This document shows, one piece after another, positions 13,014 through 26,300 of a DNA stretch of 64,000 bases. Under the pieces are notes generated by a model, which saw only the letters and a program-made list of their open reading frames with translations, was not told where the DNA came from and did not search any database. The stretch lies in the NCBI RefSeq assembly GCF_002078875.1, contig NC_034411.1:5173180-5237179 (forward strand), in the 5' to 3' direction. The position numbers were made by a program, and so were the translations under genes. Positions within the stretch are counted from its first letter, which is position 1. The number at the start of each line of letters is the position of its first letter. Source of the DNA: Numida meleagris (taxonomy: Eukaryota; Chordata; Aves; Galliformes; Numididae).

Positions 13014-13541
13014 CACACAGGTCACTCCAAAAGTAATGCCTCCTATTTATTTCCATGGAAACCACAACAGAGCACAATAACACTATTGGATAGAGCACAT
13101 TCTTAGCTACAAAACACTATTTTTCAATGTAGTCAACAGCATTAGCTGCATTTTCACTCGACTGCATGCCATGCTCTTAAAAATTTGCATTAGTGGAAGT
13201 GACCACTCCGTCACCACTGCTGAAGTGCACCATCCACCCCTCACTGTGTTCACATCCACTGTTAGGTCGCCATCAGCATTCAGGAAGTGCTGATGAATGT
13301 CAGTAGGTGCCATTTTTTCCACATGGAGGAATTCAGTTCCACCCCTTTGCTTCATAGTCGCTTCCATGTCAGGCACCGTTCTGTCTGACTGCCCTTCTAT
13401 TGCCATCTGTCACATGGCAACAACATGCAATGGGATACTGGTGGGAGTGTTTAACCTCTGCTGCCATCCCACCAACATCTGCCTCTGATGTTGTGGGCCA
13501 AGAGAATGAAATAGGAGCCATTACTTTCAGAGCAGCCCTCG
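13014..13541 (-). mobile_element. Galluhop-type mariner, internally deleted, flanked by TA
   Basis: Galluhop (Mariner1_GG) is the chicken mariner DNA transposon. The left end has CCAAAAGTAATGCCTCCTAT and the right end, reversed, has GAAAGTAATGGCTCCTAT, so the ends are inverted repeats. TA dinucleotides at 13012-13013 and 13542-13543 fit mariner target duplication. The element is about 0.53 kb, whereas an autonomous mariner is about 1.2-1.3 kb, so much of the transposase gene is missing. The two ends differ at several bases in their outer 12 nt, which suggests an immobile copy. Orientation is set by the transposase remnant on the - strand. Confidence 0.9.
13107..13406 (-). pseudogene. Mariner transposase N-terminal remnant (broken)
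   Basis: The - strand frame of 99 codons contains KQRGGTEFLHVEKMAPTDI and later TVDVNTVRGGW, which is the N-terminal helix-turn-helix region that binds mariner ends. A mariner transposase is about 340-350 residues; the catalytic DDD/DDE domain is absent because of the internal deletion, and the frame diverges after the Trp. It is a fossil carried within the element at 13014-13541. Confidence 0.85.
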
Positions 13542-14405
13542 TATTTAAGGGACTTTAGCTGACTTTGTCAAAATTCGGTTTTCTGCCTGCAAACACCAAC
13601 CCCAGTCCAAAAAGTCGTCTTTTCACTAAAAGGATGCAAGGATATTTTGATAAAGGACTTCAAAAGCTTTAGTCATCATCTCTTAGCCATTGGAGGTGTG
13701 AGGCACTATTGGAGATGTTTTCAATAAACAGAGACTGAGAACTGAAAAGTTGATGTGCTAGTAAATGAGTCAAAGATGCAGTAAGAATGCAGAACAAAAC
13801 AGGTTTGTTTTTCCCAGTTAAAAGCTCATATACGATGCTTCCAGCAAAGTGAAAGACTAGTCTAACACAATCTGTTACGGCTAAAGAAAAGTGGCGTCCT
13901 GACAGCCAATATCACAATTGTTGAGAATGTTAGCCTGGTAATTATCGATTCCTTCAGAAAGTTGCCCGGTCTTTCTATGGATGAGCTGAAGAAATAGGAT
14001 TTCTTTTTTTTGAAGTTCCCTCTTTAATCAGTTACGGCAAATCACAGACTCTCAACTGCATTTTTATGCCTTTTTAAGCCTCTGCTGGGCTCCTATCCTA
14101 GCAGTTATTTTGGTGTCTTTTTGGTTGGTTGTTAGCCTTACGTTTTAGTATAAATTGCAGCAAACAAACCACAGTAACGACTCTCTCACTTGTTAGTCAT
14201 GTCCATGCTGCACCCTTTGCAGGCAAAAGGAATAAACACGTCACTTCCCCATTTTGTTTAATAAGGCTTTTCTGTCAGCTTATTCAAAACCAGACATCCC
14301 TCTGGCTGGTACAGCTGCAATCTGCACGGGCTGGCATGCGAAGGCTTTGTCGTAAGAACTCTGGTGTGTAGGTTTTGCTTCCAGGAAAATGACGTATGGG
14401 GTCTT

Positions 14406-14425
14406 CCCCCCTCCCCCCACCCCCC
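14406..14425. repeat. C-rich tract, three C6 runs
   Basis: C6-T-C6-A-C6 on the + strand (G6-A-G6-T-G6 on the other). This is a candidate i-motif or G-rich secondary structure, although only three runs are present. It is followed by TAATTAAAT and an ATG(ATG) repeat. Confidence 0.8.
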
Positions 14426-17400
14426 GTAATTAAATCAGCCCATGATGATGATTGCATTGTTGGCTTGAGTAAAGAAAATACATCTTCCAGCAGGTTGGTA
14501 AGGTAGCAGGAATTATTTCTATTGTCCTAGGTAGGAAGCAGAAAAAAATACCCTCATTAGTCTTGGGCAGTGGTATGCTGGCAAATTAAGTCAGAGCAAG
14601 ATTTGGCGTAACCATTTGCTTGCTAACATCCAGATGGCTATGATACAGTTGGTAAAGGAAAGGTAACTCGTGACCGTCTTTACGGGAGGGACAACTTAGA
14701 TTAAACACCTAAAAATAGCTACAAGAAGTAACCTATGAAAATAGGTTAATTAAGTAGTGAATGGGCATTGGGAGAACAGACAGGGACTAATGTGATCATT
14801 AAGTTGACTCTATGCTAAATTTATTCAGTACCAGAATTCATTTTTTTTCCAAGGTTAAAAAATGATAATTCGGGAGTGCAGAAAGCTGTAGGTCAGCTGA
14901 TGTGAATCCTTCTTCCCCCTCCGTTCCCTAGAGCGCAAACTCTTTTGGGATGATAACTGGATTTTCTCCTTTCCTTTTTTCTTACAGCAGCCCATTGCAC
15001 GGTGGTAATTGTAGATCAGATGTCTGATCACAATTGGAATTTTAACAGTGGATGTATCTGCTATTATATCTCATACAGTGGTCAGATTACAGAGGTGGCT
15101 CTGCTGAAGCCTGCCGTGTCTGTAGCTCAAAGCAATGAGAAAATACTTTGGGAGGCATGTCAACAGCTTGGAGCTATTCCAGCTTTACCCTGTTTATTGT
15201 TAGCTTTTTCTGAACTGTTTTGCTTTCTGTGGTTGAAGCTGAAGAATGTGAATAGATGGATATGAAGCCTCCAAACTTCAGCTGCATGTGTGATGATGGT
15301 GATTTTTGTCTGTTGTTATATTTTAACTTAACCCAGCAGACGAGAGAGATGCAGTACCATCAAGCCTAGGCAGCTCAACATGGCAGAGCTCAAAAGAAAG
15401 AGAATAGCGGAGAACAAATAATCTTTTTTTTTCCCAACCTTTTTCTTAGCTCGTTCTTATTGTGATCTTCTGGATTTTATTGTGATCCAACCAACAGCAC
15501 TTCATCTTTACTGGGTCAGCCAGTTGTGGTGCACCCACCCTGCAAGGGAAGTTACTGGCAATGAGGAACATCTCCAAGATTTCACAGGATTATGGATGAG
15601 TTCATGTGGTTAGATCAGGGTAAAATACACTCATGGATGTGGACACGAGTTGAAACCTGCCATTGCAATAACCTATTTGCCTCTGTTTCCTGAGCAGTTG
15701 TAGGGACTCGACTACAAGCAAGTCAGAATCTCAAAGCTAAAACACCTCACAGACTTACAGGAGGACAGATGTGAGTTGAAAGCACAACTGGTAGTCAATG
15801 GGCTGCTCTGGCCATAGGGTTTACTATAGTGTCATCAGGGCTGTGGAGAGAAAATCTGATGGAGTTCCTTGCCTGGTGGAGGCCATCAAGCTCCATCGCT
15901 GCGTCACCTCGCAGTTGTCTAAGATGTGTGGCTCTTGACTGTTTCTTCAGGACAGGACCCCTGTGACGAAGAGTTGTGAACCAGTCCTGACTCAGCTTTG
16001 CAGCGTTTGCTGACTTCCTGCAATCATGGGGCCTGCTGAACTGAGAAATTGTCTGCAGCTATTTGTTTTCCCCTTTGTTAGGAAAACAGGATTTTAACGT
16101 GTGGGTTTTTTTCGGCGCTAACAAGATTATGTTAACGATGTACCTGATTCATGTTGCTGATTTATTACCTAACAAGAGTGACTCTGCAAAGATACAACCT
16201 TGGGCTGCTGTGTCAGGGTTGGCAACGCTGAGAAGCAGGGCTCTCTGGAAAAGCTGCTCGGATGGATGTTTCTGAAAGGCAGAACCTGCAGCTCTTTCAC
16301 TGGTGGAGCACACAAGGTTATTTCTGCATACCTTGTGTGATAGCATGGGGGAAATGTGAGGAGCTGAGCTTCTCATTAAGCCAATGGAAGAAGACCTGGT
16401 TCCCTTTCAGGAGAAGGTTCAGAAGGATGACAGCTTGTTTCTTATGCTTTTCTTTCCCGCTCAGATACTTGTCTAACTCTGGTAGCATGATTTTTTTTTC
16501 CTCCTCATGTGAAAACTTTACGCTAGAAAATCAAGTTGCTTTGTTTCAACAATGGTTTGCTGATAGAATAAGTCAGTCTTGGGGCTGTTGCAGTCACAGC
16601 GCAGCTCCCATGGCCATGCATTAACAAACATTGTTTTGGAATAAAATCATTACGCTGGCTCAATTTTGAAAACCTTATCATATTAGGTATTACCTCTCTG
16701 CACCTCACTAATTTTATGCTGTGTTAGAGGCTGTCTGCTGTAGTGTACCCAGCTCAAAGCCAGCATAAACTTTATTTCTGGCATTCTGGCTGCTTCAGTG
16801 GAAATGCAGTCTTGGGCCCACCTGAATCTAGGTCCAGCGTGTACCATGGATGGATCCAAACATTTTCAAAGCCTCTCTAGTGGGTGTTGTGTGATTTCTG
16901 GGTGTCAGGAAAGCCCAGAAGTTGAGGCACACCCTTCAGAAGGTGTCTGAAACATTCTACCGTATGCTGCTGTGTTTGAACTGTGCTTTTACGACCTGAA
17001 TGAGGTAGGGTCGGGCTCAGCAGAAAGAAACGCAGTCATGGTTAAATTGTTTTAAAAAGCAAAACAAAAACACAAGGCAGTTCAAACAACTGCAATTAGA
17101 ATCTTAATTCTAGAGTTTTGTCTGCTTTTTTTTCTAACATCTTCATTGGCAGCCTTGACGTTTTTTAAACCTGTCTTAATACATGAAGCTTTATTTCACT
17201 GGTTCCTAAGGCATGAATGATCTCATTGGTAGCTCAGAGCATTTAGCTTCCTAAAACTGTACATGAGCTAGAGGTGGCTGAATAAAAATTGTTTGGTGTG
17301 CCAAAGGAAATATTTTGGAAGCTTCGAATACATTTGTGTTTGGGAACAGTCTCTGCAATGCCTGCTTTCCCCTCTATCCTGAATGTTGTGGCATGGCGTA

Positions 17401-18288
17401 TAACAAAGTCTGTATGTAAACAGTTACTTGATGGAGAAATCGGATTAGTCAGTAGTATGCAGCAGCTTTCCTTGCACATTTTACAGGGACACTAAGATCT
17501 CTTACCATGGTGTGCTTCAGGTAGGTTCAACTGAGTGGATTTAAATCCTAGGAGATGTTGACTTTCCCCCTTCAGTAAGGGGCTACCTGAGGTAGCAGCT
17601 CCCTGGGAAATTGCTCCTAGGTGAGAGTAGGTTCAACTAAGCCTGTAACTGTGGTGCTGCTAGCATCCAGGCTATGCATGCTTTAATTCTAATGTGGAAC
17701 ACAGTCACCTGTCCAAGGCCTGCCGCTTGGGTCGAGTTCAGTTTTTGTGGGTCTTGACTTGAAGGCAGATAGGTAATGTCTGCACGTGGGCACCTCTACT
17801 GGAAGTTCTTCAGGATATGGTTGTGCAGTGCTTTTCTGCAGCGTTTCCATACAAAGAGAGTTTTCTGGTGTATTTATCCCGTTGTGTTTGAGCAAAATGT
17901 TAGCTGGCAGTCCTTAGATTTTGGTTGCATGTAGTACAGTGTCCCTGTGAAGCTGATTTTCATACAGTATGCTTAATCCAGTTTGAGCTTTATTCCTTCC
18001 GCAGTTATTCTCTGTCAGGAAAGAAGTGAATGGTCTGGTGAAATTGAAAATTGTGTTTTCTGTGGCTACAATACCTCCGTGTACTAAAATACGTGAAACG
18101 ACTTCGATATCAGCACAAAGGCTTAAAATGTTTAAATGCTATCAGAAACTGCATGCGCTGCATAGATGCAGCCATCGGCAGTCCCATGCGTGACGTGGCT
18201 GTCTTCCTCACCACAACAGAAATGATTTTGGAGAAGAGTGCAGGGTCCTTTTCTATTATTTCTGTTTCAGCAGATCACTATTTCTACT

Positions 18289-18302
18289 AAAAAAAAAAAA
18301 AA
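18289..18302 (+). repeat. A homopolymer
   Basis: A run of 14 A residues. No retroposed gene or LINE tail sequence is recognisable immediately upstream. Confidence 0.75.
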
Positions 18303-20323
18303 GCCAGTATTGTAAAACCGGAGTGCTTCAAGCTTCCTGTACTCAATGCTGGGGCAGCAAGTACAGGAAGGCCAACTCTTGTGCACCCCCGGAGCTTGCA
18401 GTGCTGATTCTGCAGCCTCTTCTGTTTGGCAGAAGGCCTAGGCTCCCTCTCCCTGTGCTTGTGTTGCTTTCCAGCCTTCCGCTCTGAGCACAGTGTGTGT
18501 AAAACACGCTGGCAATAGCAGGCCTCTATCACATGTGGATCCTTTCATTTCCTGGCTTGTGCTGCATTAGGGTTTGGGGTAATTTTCTTGTGGGTTTTTT
18601 GTGTGTGTTTTTTGTGCTTTTTTTTTTAGTATTTTTCTTGGCAAAATTTTGCATTGTTTTAGTTAATGACTACAAAGCTTTCTTGGTTTATGCTGTGTTT
18701 CTGGTCTTGGTATTTAGGCCATTACATATGGCTTTGACAGTGAAGAGTCGCACCTGTGTTGTGGTGAAAAGTACTGTCTATCACCTTTTTTTATAGAGTA
18801 AAATTTATGACTTACTAGTTTCCTTTTGCATGTAAGTAATTAGAAACAGAGTAGGTCAGTGCTGTCGTCTTTAGGCAGGAAATAGAAATGAACAGAGCTT
18901 CCTGCCCTTCATGAAGTGAGGCAAATTATTTGCAAAAGGAAAGCACTGAAGTTATGCTGTAACTTGAATTAATGACACTGAAGTTTCTTCCATTGCCAAA
19001 GTGGATTTAAAAAGTAGAGATACAGAATTGGCGTTTTTAAGGTTTGCAGTATACACAACAATTGAGTATACAACAGTATACTGAGTCTGTGTGAACCTAG
19101 GTTGTCCAGGCAGTAAGGAAAAATAGTAGAACTATTAGGTCATTGCTCTTTGGATTTTATTTGCTTCTTAATAATTAAGACAATCGGGGAAAACTGTCAT
19201 TTATCTTAGTAAGAGCTTGAGTTGTCTTATCATGGGGACCAGTATTACAGCAAGTGCTCCTGCCTTCAGAGGTGGTTTGTCACTGCACGGAAGTTGTGAT
19301 GCTGGCTGAACGTGAATAACCACGGTCAGAAGACAAGAGCAGTTTCAGTTATGTAATGCAGTGGTTCTGTTGGATTTACCCTTAAAATCATGAAACGCAC
19401 ATCACCTGGATATGGTCAAAACATAACTTTATTAATGTGTTATTAGAAAGAGTGGCCGGCAGACACTCAGTCTGACTTGCAAGCATTTGTGAAGTATAAA
19501 CTGTTGTGGTTTGCAGATTTTCCACAGTTATGAATCCCGTTCTAGGAGTATGAACATTTACAATAGTTAAAAAGGAGATGTGATGCAGCTCATGCAGTAG
19601 TTTGATTGCATAGTTGAAACAAGTCATGTTTTTCCCCATATATTCTCATAATACAGGAGTCTATGTTGCTTTCTGGGAATTCCCTGCAAAACCTTGAGGT
19701 GGAGATGGACCCTTTCTCCTCTTATTTGTCCACATTGCTGCATACTGAGAAATGTTACTTTGAATTACATTCATTACTTTTTTGTTCTTGGAGTTTATGC
19801 GTTAAGACAAAATGCTGGATAGATTTATGGTTCAGGATGTGTGCACTTTAGCCAAATGCTCTTTGAATCTCTTTGATCTGACAAGTATTCTTAGAATAAA
19901 ACTTGCATCCTCATGGGCTATCCCCTCCTACCCTCCATCACCTCCGATTTTCCTTGATTGGCCATGGTACTGCTGCTCCCAGACGAAGCAGTTCTGTATA
20001 GGGCAGGCTGCCCCAGGTGTCCCACACCCGATCCTTCTGTCCGCTGAGGGACAATGCTGGGACATCGTGCAGAGCTGCTGCGGTGACAGGGGCAGCCATC
20101 GAGAGGTTGCAGCCATTGACCACAGCACATACCTTTTTTTCACTGCTTTGTGGAGCTGGCCATTCTCTGGTCCATACCATAATGCTGGAATTATGGCTGT
20201 GCTTCTTCTAATACGATAAAACATTAGTGCCGCTGTTAATTAGAGTGAAGTAGTAGCCAAAATCCTTAATTGTTTTAAATTTTGTTTTGCTTAATTTGTA
20301 TTTATTTTAATATTCTGCTTTCT

Positions 20324-20357
20324 AGTCCATAAAGAATTGGAGTTGTCTTTATGGACT
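20324..20357. repeat. Perfect inverted repeat, 11-bp stem and 12-nt loop
   Basis: AGTCCATAAAG at 20324-20334 pairs perfectly with CTTTATGGACT at 20347-20357 across AATTGGAGTTGT. The stem is too short for a microRNA precursor, and flanking bases do not extend it. Confidence 0.85.
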
Positions 20358-23300
20358 CCATTGATAGCAGACACCAAGTCAGTCCCAGCTGGTGTTTTCT
20401 TCCTTGGTGTCTTTGAAGAGCCCACAGAGGAGGTGGTGTTAGCTGTCATGATTTCAAGTGGGCTCTCAGCACAACACCGGGTTACATTTTCTCAAGACTT
20501 TTAATGCTGATAGAAAGCAAAGAGGTTCTAAGGAATCATTTGAATGAGAGAAATGAGGCGGCTTTGTGCCTCATTTGTGATGCTTGATTGTTAGCCAAAT
20601 TGCCCCAAATATACTCCATTATGTCATAGCATTAGTCGGTGTGCCGCTGTTTTCTTGAACAGTACTTACTGCCATTAAGTGTATAAAACAAAATCTTTTC
20701 CTTTTAAGAAGAAAACCTGAGCACCTCAAGCAGTGCTTTGTGTCCTGTGGCCATGGAACAAGCAAGCTGCAGCCAGCAATGAGATCACGGTGGCACAGTG
20801 CCGGCGAGAGCAATGACTGATGCTGCTTGCGGTGTACAGACTAATAAAGGTCAGGGACCACCGCTCAATAACGTGTATCACACAAGCCATTTTTTTCTCG
20901 TTCATTATTAGAATGGCTCGAAACTTTAAGATTAGGTGTGTTGGCCTCCCTCTTTTCTGTTCGATTCCACTTGCGCTTAGTATTGGTGATTTTTGTCCCA
21001 AGCCATCGATCTGCCCAAGGCAGAGTGGGCTTCTGCACTGAGATAAGGGTGACAGTGTCAGGCGTCTCAACTGGAAGCCCCAGAAATGGTCTCTCGTGAT
21101 TCCTTTCAGGCACCACTTAGAAGGCTTGTGTGACAATAAGAGCTGCCCTTCACTGCTGGATATTGCTGAGAAAAATAAGCAATGTTGTTTATTGAGAGTA
21201 GACCGTAAAAATTGTCGCAGAACAAAAGTTGATGGCCTTTGGAAGCTGAAGACTAAAAATCAATTAGCAGATGAGAAATGAACGCAAAGAATAAAAAATC
21301 AGTTCTATTGATGAAAGAGGTTAACAGTAGTATTAGAGGTAGCAGTGTCACCAGTTTTGCTCAATATATTTAACAGTGTTTTCAGTGGTGAAGTCAAGGA
21401 GGCTGTAGTTTGCTGATGAGTCTGAATGACTGACTTTATATGTAAGCTTCAAAGACTTTAGATAAAAATTACAGAATCCACAGTGGAATCATGTAAATGA
21501 CTAAAACACAAATGGGTTGGATGGGTTCTTAATTAGTTGTAACTCCTTGGGGAAAAATTTTCTGAAAGTGATTTTGGATGACTTCTTGAAAACAGTCCTG
21601 GCTGGGAAGGCAAATAAAAAGCTCAGCTCTTAAGATGTGGCTGGAGATTACAGGGCTCTTTTGGGGGTGCATAAATTGTATGTTGATGTCAGGTGGAACG
21701 CTGAGTCATCAAAGAAGGATATAGCAAAAGTAATTCAGATCTGTCAAACATATAAAATATTATGGCAGTGTACTTAATATATGCCATGAAAGGAGCATCT
21801 AAAACCTTTGTCTTCCTCATGTGTATTTTATTATAAAGCAGAAGGATGATGGTAACATTAGACAAAGTATTTAACTTTTGCAATTTGGAGAGCCATTTGC
21901 TGTTAAGGGATAATGTTCTTCACGAAGTCCACCTACGGCAGCGTGTTGGGAAGACATTAATGAAGGACAAAAAGAAAATCTTCCCAGGAGAAGACAGAAG
22001 GATTCCTTGTGGCTGCAAGTAAATCAAGGAAGGATGTGGAGAATCTGCGGTCCCTTCTGCAGTTAGCACTGACCATTGTGACACTTTTTCCTTGTTCACC
22101 TCCCAGGGAGGGAAGAACACATGGCAGAGCTTCTGCCCTGCCTGCTGCCCTGTTTCTAGATGCGGGTTGCACTGGAGGACATCCCTGGCAGAAAATGCAA
22201 GACTGGCTGTTGAAAAGCTGTGTCTTGGGTAGGACAGAAGAAGCTTCTGGACTGCTTCTGTACCATGGTGGTGTTCTTTCAAATCTGCAAAAAGCTCCTT
22301 AACCAGTCCTGTGGCTGACCGCACATTTTCTAAGTGGGTGGCTGGCTCTGGTTCCAACCTTTCCTGATTTGGTGAAGCCTTGGTGAAAGGAGAGGGGGGC
22401 ATTCCCAAGTGAGAGCCGAGGCCAGGCTGGTTGTGAGCCCTTTCCCTGCAGGCAGTGTGCCTAAGCTCCCTGAGCCTCGTGCCCCGAGCCGGCTGTGGGC
22501 AGAGTGATCCCTCCTTGCTCTTCTGGTGGCTCCCCTTGTGGCAGTTCCCGTTGTTCTGATATCACTTGTTGTCTTCACACATCTTAGCCTGCAAAAAACC
22601 TTCCTCCTCTCCTTTTGTCAGCTTGTCCGTACGTTTTCTTCCTAGTTACACAGAAACATTCTTGAAGATGAACAAATATTTAACTCTGTGTCCTGCCTCC
22701 ACCGTGGCCGAGGACTGATGATGATTGGTGAGGAGGGTGAGCACAGGGCAAGCACCTAATGGCAGCGGTCAGACCACTTTCTTAGCCCCAGCTTTTCATT
22801 GCTCAAGGACTTCATGATCCACAAATTTTATCTTTGTGCTTTAAATCCCTCGCTGTTTTTTTCTTAGGTGAATTTGTAATATTGATTGTCAACCCCCATA
22901 AACTTTGATGCAGCATCCACTGTGCTTCTTGTGAAGAAGCATCTCCTTCTGTTTTGAACTTGCATCGTGCTGATTTTGTTTGTTATCCACTATTTTTTTG
23001 TCCACCAGCAAGTTAGATTTGAAGGACCTTATTATGGTTGCGGTATAACGTACTGTTGCTGTGTGTCACGCTATAATACAATTTTACTGTGTTTGTTATT
23101 TCAGTGTGAGGTTTTGCTTGTGTCTAAATGGGACAGTGTCTATATTTCACATAAAGGGGTTTTTGTTCAATGTTTTCAACTTCGTCTCTTTTTTTGTAGT
23201 GTCGAGTCAGAGTCATGACAATCTGTAGAGTTTGACGTAGTGTTACTTAGTGCTATATTGCAAGTGACTTAGCATTTTAATTTAAGACCACAATGCAATT

Positions 23301-26300
23301 GTTGTCCGTATACATTTCTTCTCTCACAATTGAAAAAGTCTTGACTATGATACTACTTTGGAGGTACTACTTCATTCTTGGACTGATGGTTAATAATGAC
23401 AGCTTTTAGGGAAATGAGCACTTCATGGATGTGTCTCCATCTACTGGAAGAATACTCACAAAGACCTATGTGTTTTGCTTACGTATAATGTCCTCTTGGC
23501 TAGCTGAGGTGGCAGCAGGTAAGCGGACACGAGAGGTGGGTCTGTCAGACGTGAGTGGGAATGAGTGAGTACCAGGTGGGGAGGGTGGGCTTGCAGGGAG
23601 AGGGGCAGAAAGGGACAGAGAGACTCTTTGCAAAGGAGATCTGCCCGAGGTCAGAACAAGCGTAGTAGGGCCTCCACGGGCAACAGTACGATCCCGTGGA
23701 TAGTTAAAGGAACACTTACAGGCCTGGCAAAACAGATGGTGCGTAAGATCAAGCTGTACAGGAGCAACTTACCTTCTGCAGCGATTTCAGCAAGACAGTT
23801 ATTTCTGTGGTTGTTACTCTAGCATTCAATCACAACATGCAATTACTATAGCAAACCTTCTGTCATATTGCACACGTTTTCACACTTGTCAGAGGAAAAG
23901 TCGTAGATTAAACAATATGGTTTAAAGTACTGTTTAGTTATGGATTTCGTAACTGTATTTTAATGCAAGGCAGAAGTGTTCTGCTGAAGCAGATCTCCAA
24001 AGAACAAGAACCAGGGGAATATTCTCAGGAAGAAAAACAAGTATTGTTGGCCATACAGATCCCATTAGCACAAATGGAAATTTCTCAGTGCTAATGCCTT
24101 TGCATCGCCCTGAAAACACGAGCAATTAGAGGCCTGTTTTGGAGTCATTTCATGTCCGGAATTCTCACTAAATCAATGGGAGCTTGGAGGAAAAAGACGG
24201 AAAGAAGAACCAGGCCCTTAATACTAACATTTCCCTTCTTCTTTTGTGCAGCCCTTCCCATGCCACATGGTACAACCTTTCAGTCGTTTCTTAATTGTCT
24301 TCAGAGTATTAGAAAACAAACAAACAAAAAAAGCAAATTGTAAAACTGCTTTCTTAAACCCTTTTGTTTTTCATATGAGACATTGCCATCAACTGATGCA
24401 AGTTCTTCATTTCATTCATTTTCTTCATTGCCTCCTCTGTGGGTTTTTGGTTTTTGTTTCTCTGTGCCATTTGTTTTCCAGAAATGCTATCTATTTGACA
24501 TACATAGCAGTTTAGATGTATAGATGCTGCTTTTGTCTCTCGTGCTAAATGATTTGCATGAATGATAACGTATTAGTAATGCAAGCGGTTGTTCCTTATA
24601 ACGTTTCTTGAATAATAATGCATTTCTGGTTCAGACCTTTTCATGTCCGCCTTTCTTTAAGGAGCAGAACCCACAACCAAAGAAAACCAATTCAGAGCAA
24701 CAGCACTAGGATCCCAATATGCTTTTGCTGAAAAATGAAAGGGGCATTTGGGGGCAACTTAGCAGAAGAGACAGGGAAATCAAAGCAATAGCGATGTTCT
24801 TCACTTCCAGTTTGATTAATTTGTGCAGTTTTCTTCATTTGGGAAATACGTAGTAAAAAAGTTGGTAAATCTTTGTGCCTTTTTCTTTCAGTTGTGATTC
24901 TTTTACTGTTTTAAAGATGTGTCTAGCACCTATTTCCATGCAATACGTTTGAATATAGGATGAATTTGACAGGGCTTTGAGTGTTAATTGAACCCAAAAC
25001 AAAAGTCTGTGTGGGTCATTATATTACAGGACGTAGAAAACTGAAGTCACGCTTGCGTTTTTAAATTGTTGACCTTGTATTTTTGCAGCGGCACCTATCG
25101 AGAGACAGAATAAATATCTGGAAGAGAATGAAAGCTGAAAGAGCTTAGAGAAAATATGCATATTCTCTCTCTCTTTCTTTTTTGACTTTCCCAATGTGTG
25201 TGATGGCCATTCTTGCGTTGACACTGATTTTTTATTGGGAGGTATTCTGCCACATTTTCTGATGCAGAGTGTAGCATTATTCAGATTCACTGAAATTGGT
25301 GGAAATACTGTCAGGAGGTTACTCATAAAGACAAAATGTGTGAGAACATGCAAACCTGGATTGGCCTTTCTTCAGAACTCATTGTTATCTCAGTGCCCAA
25401 TTGCCACTGATTTTTTCCAAAACCTTCTTTCATATGGAATGGTATTTTGCATTTTTCAGATCAACGCAGTGTACCGGAAAGGAGTCATCTGGAGTTGTTG
25501 GTCTATTTCTGGTAATATGGGCACAGCTTGTTTATTCACATCATTCAACAGCAGCCTGAGAACAATAGAACTGGTAGAAATAGGATTTGGATTCCAGCTG
25601 AAGTTTAGGATTTCTCGCTGCCTGCAGTGGCTCTGAATCAAGCCACAGATGGTAGCAAGGCGCCTGTAGCTGCTGCTCTCCTTGCACAGACACTTCGGTA
25701 GCATGGAAAGCAAGGAAGGGCCTTAGGAAAAATCGCAAAGTGGATCTGAAAGCAGATGTGCCACAGCTGTAAGGGAAGTGATAATGGAAGCAGGGGATTC
25801 AGGATGGGGCAAATGGTAGCAATCCATCATTTATGGGAGGTGGAAGCAGGGAACGGAAAAAGCTGGAGTAGCGGTGCATCAGGGAATAAGTGGGGAGGGA
25901 AAAGCACTGCCTTGAGGAAACTTGTAATAGCCATAGAAACACCGGTAGGGACTGTGTCCTGGAACAGGAGAAAATGGGTTTAAAAATACAAATAACCTCC
26001 TTAGTCTTTAAAAAGAATCTCGGTTCTTCATCATGATTTATGCTACCGGGTCTCCTCAGCAGAATTACAGTCGCCTAATCCACAACTGCTGTTATTTATT
26101 CTGGATAAAGAAGGCAATTTTGACTGTGATCTCCCTTGACATTTCCCAAGGTCTACTCCTGTCTCCTACCTTTCATCATCATGTACTACTTCAAGGCAAT
26201 CAGTGTCTCTCTTACTTCTCTCAAAGAGAAACACACGTTTAAGTCTCTCACCCTGGACCAGAGTGACACAGACATTATGGGTTAGGGGAGATCAATCGCA

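Noticed and set aside
15421..15450. T/C-rich tract ending TTCTTAG, a strong acceptor by consensus
   Set aside because: Such tracts recur through the intron (also near 24251, 30142 and 59945) without matching donors or coding content, so it is treated as chance.
18533..18796. Hydrophobic 87-residue frame resembling a membrane protein
   Set aside because: The hydrophobicity comes from T-rich sequence (runs of TTT codons); there is no other coding evidence.
21920..22408. 162-codon open frame on the - strand, overlapped by a second open frame
   Set aside because: No family recognised, and no start context or splice sites that fit. Left as a stop-poor segment.
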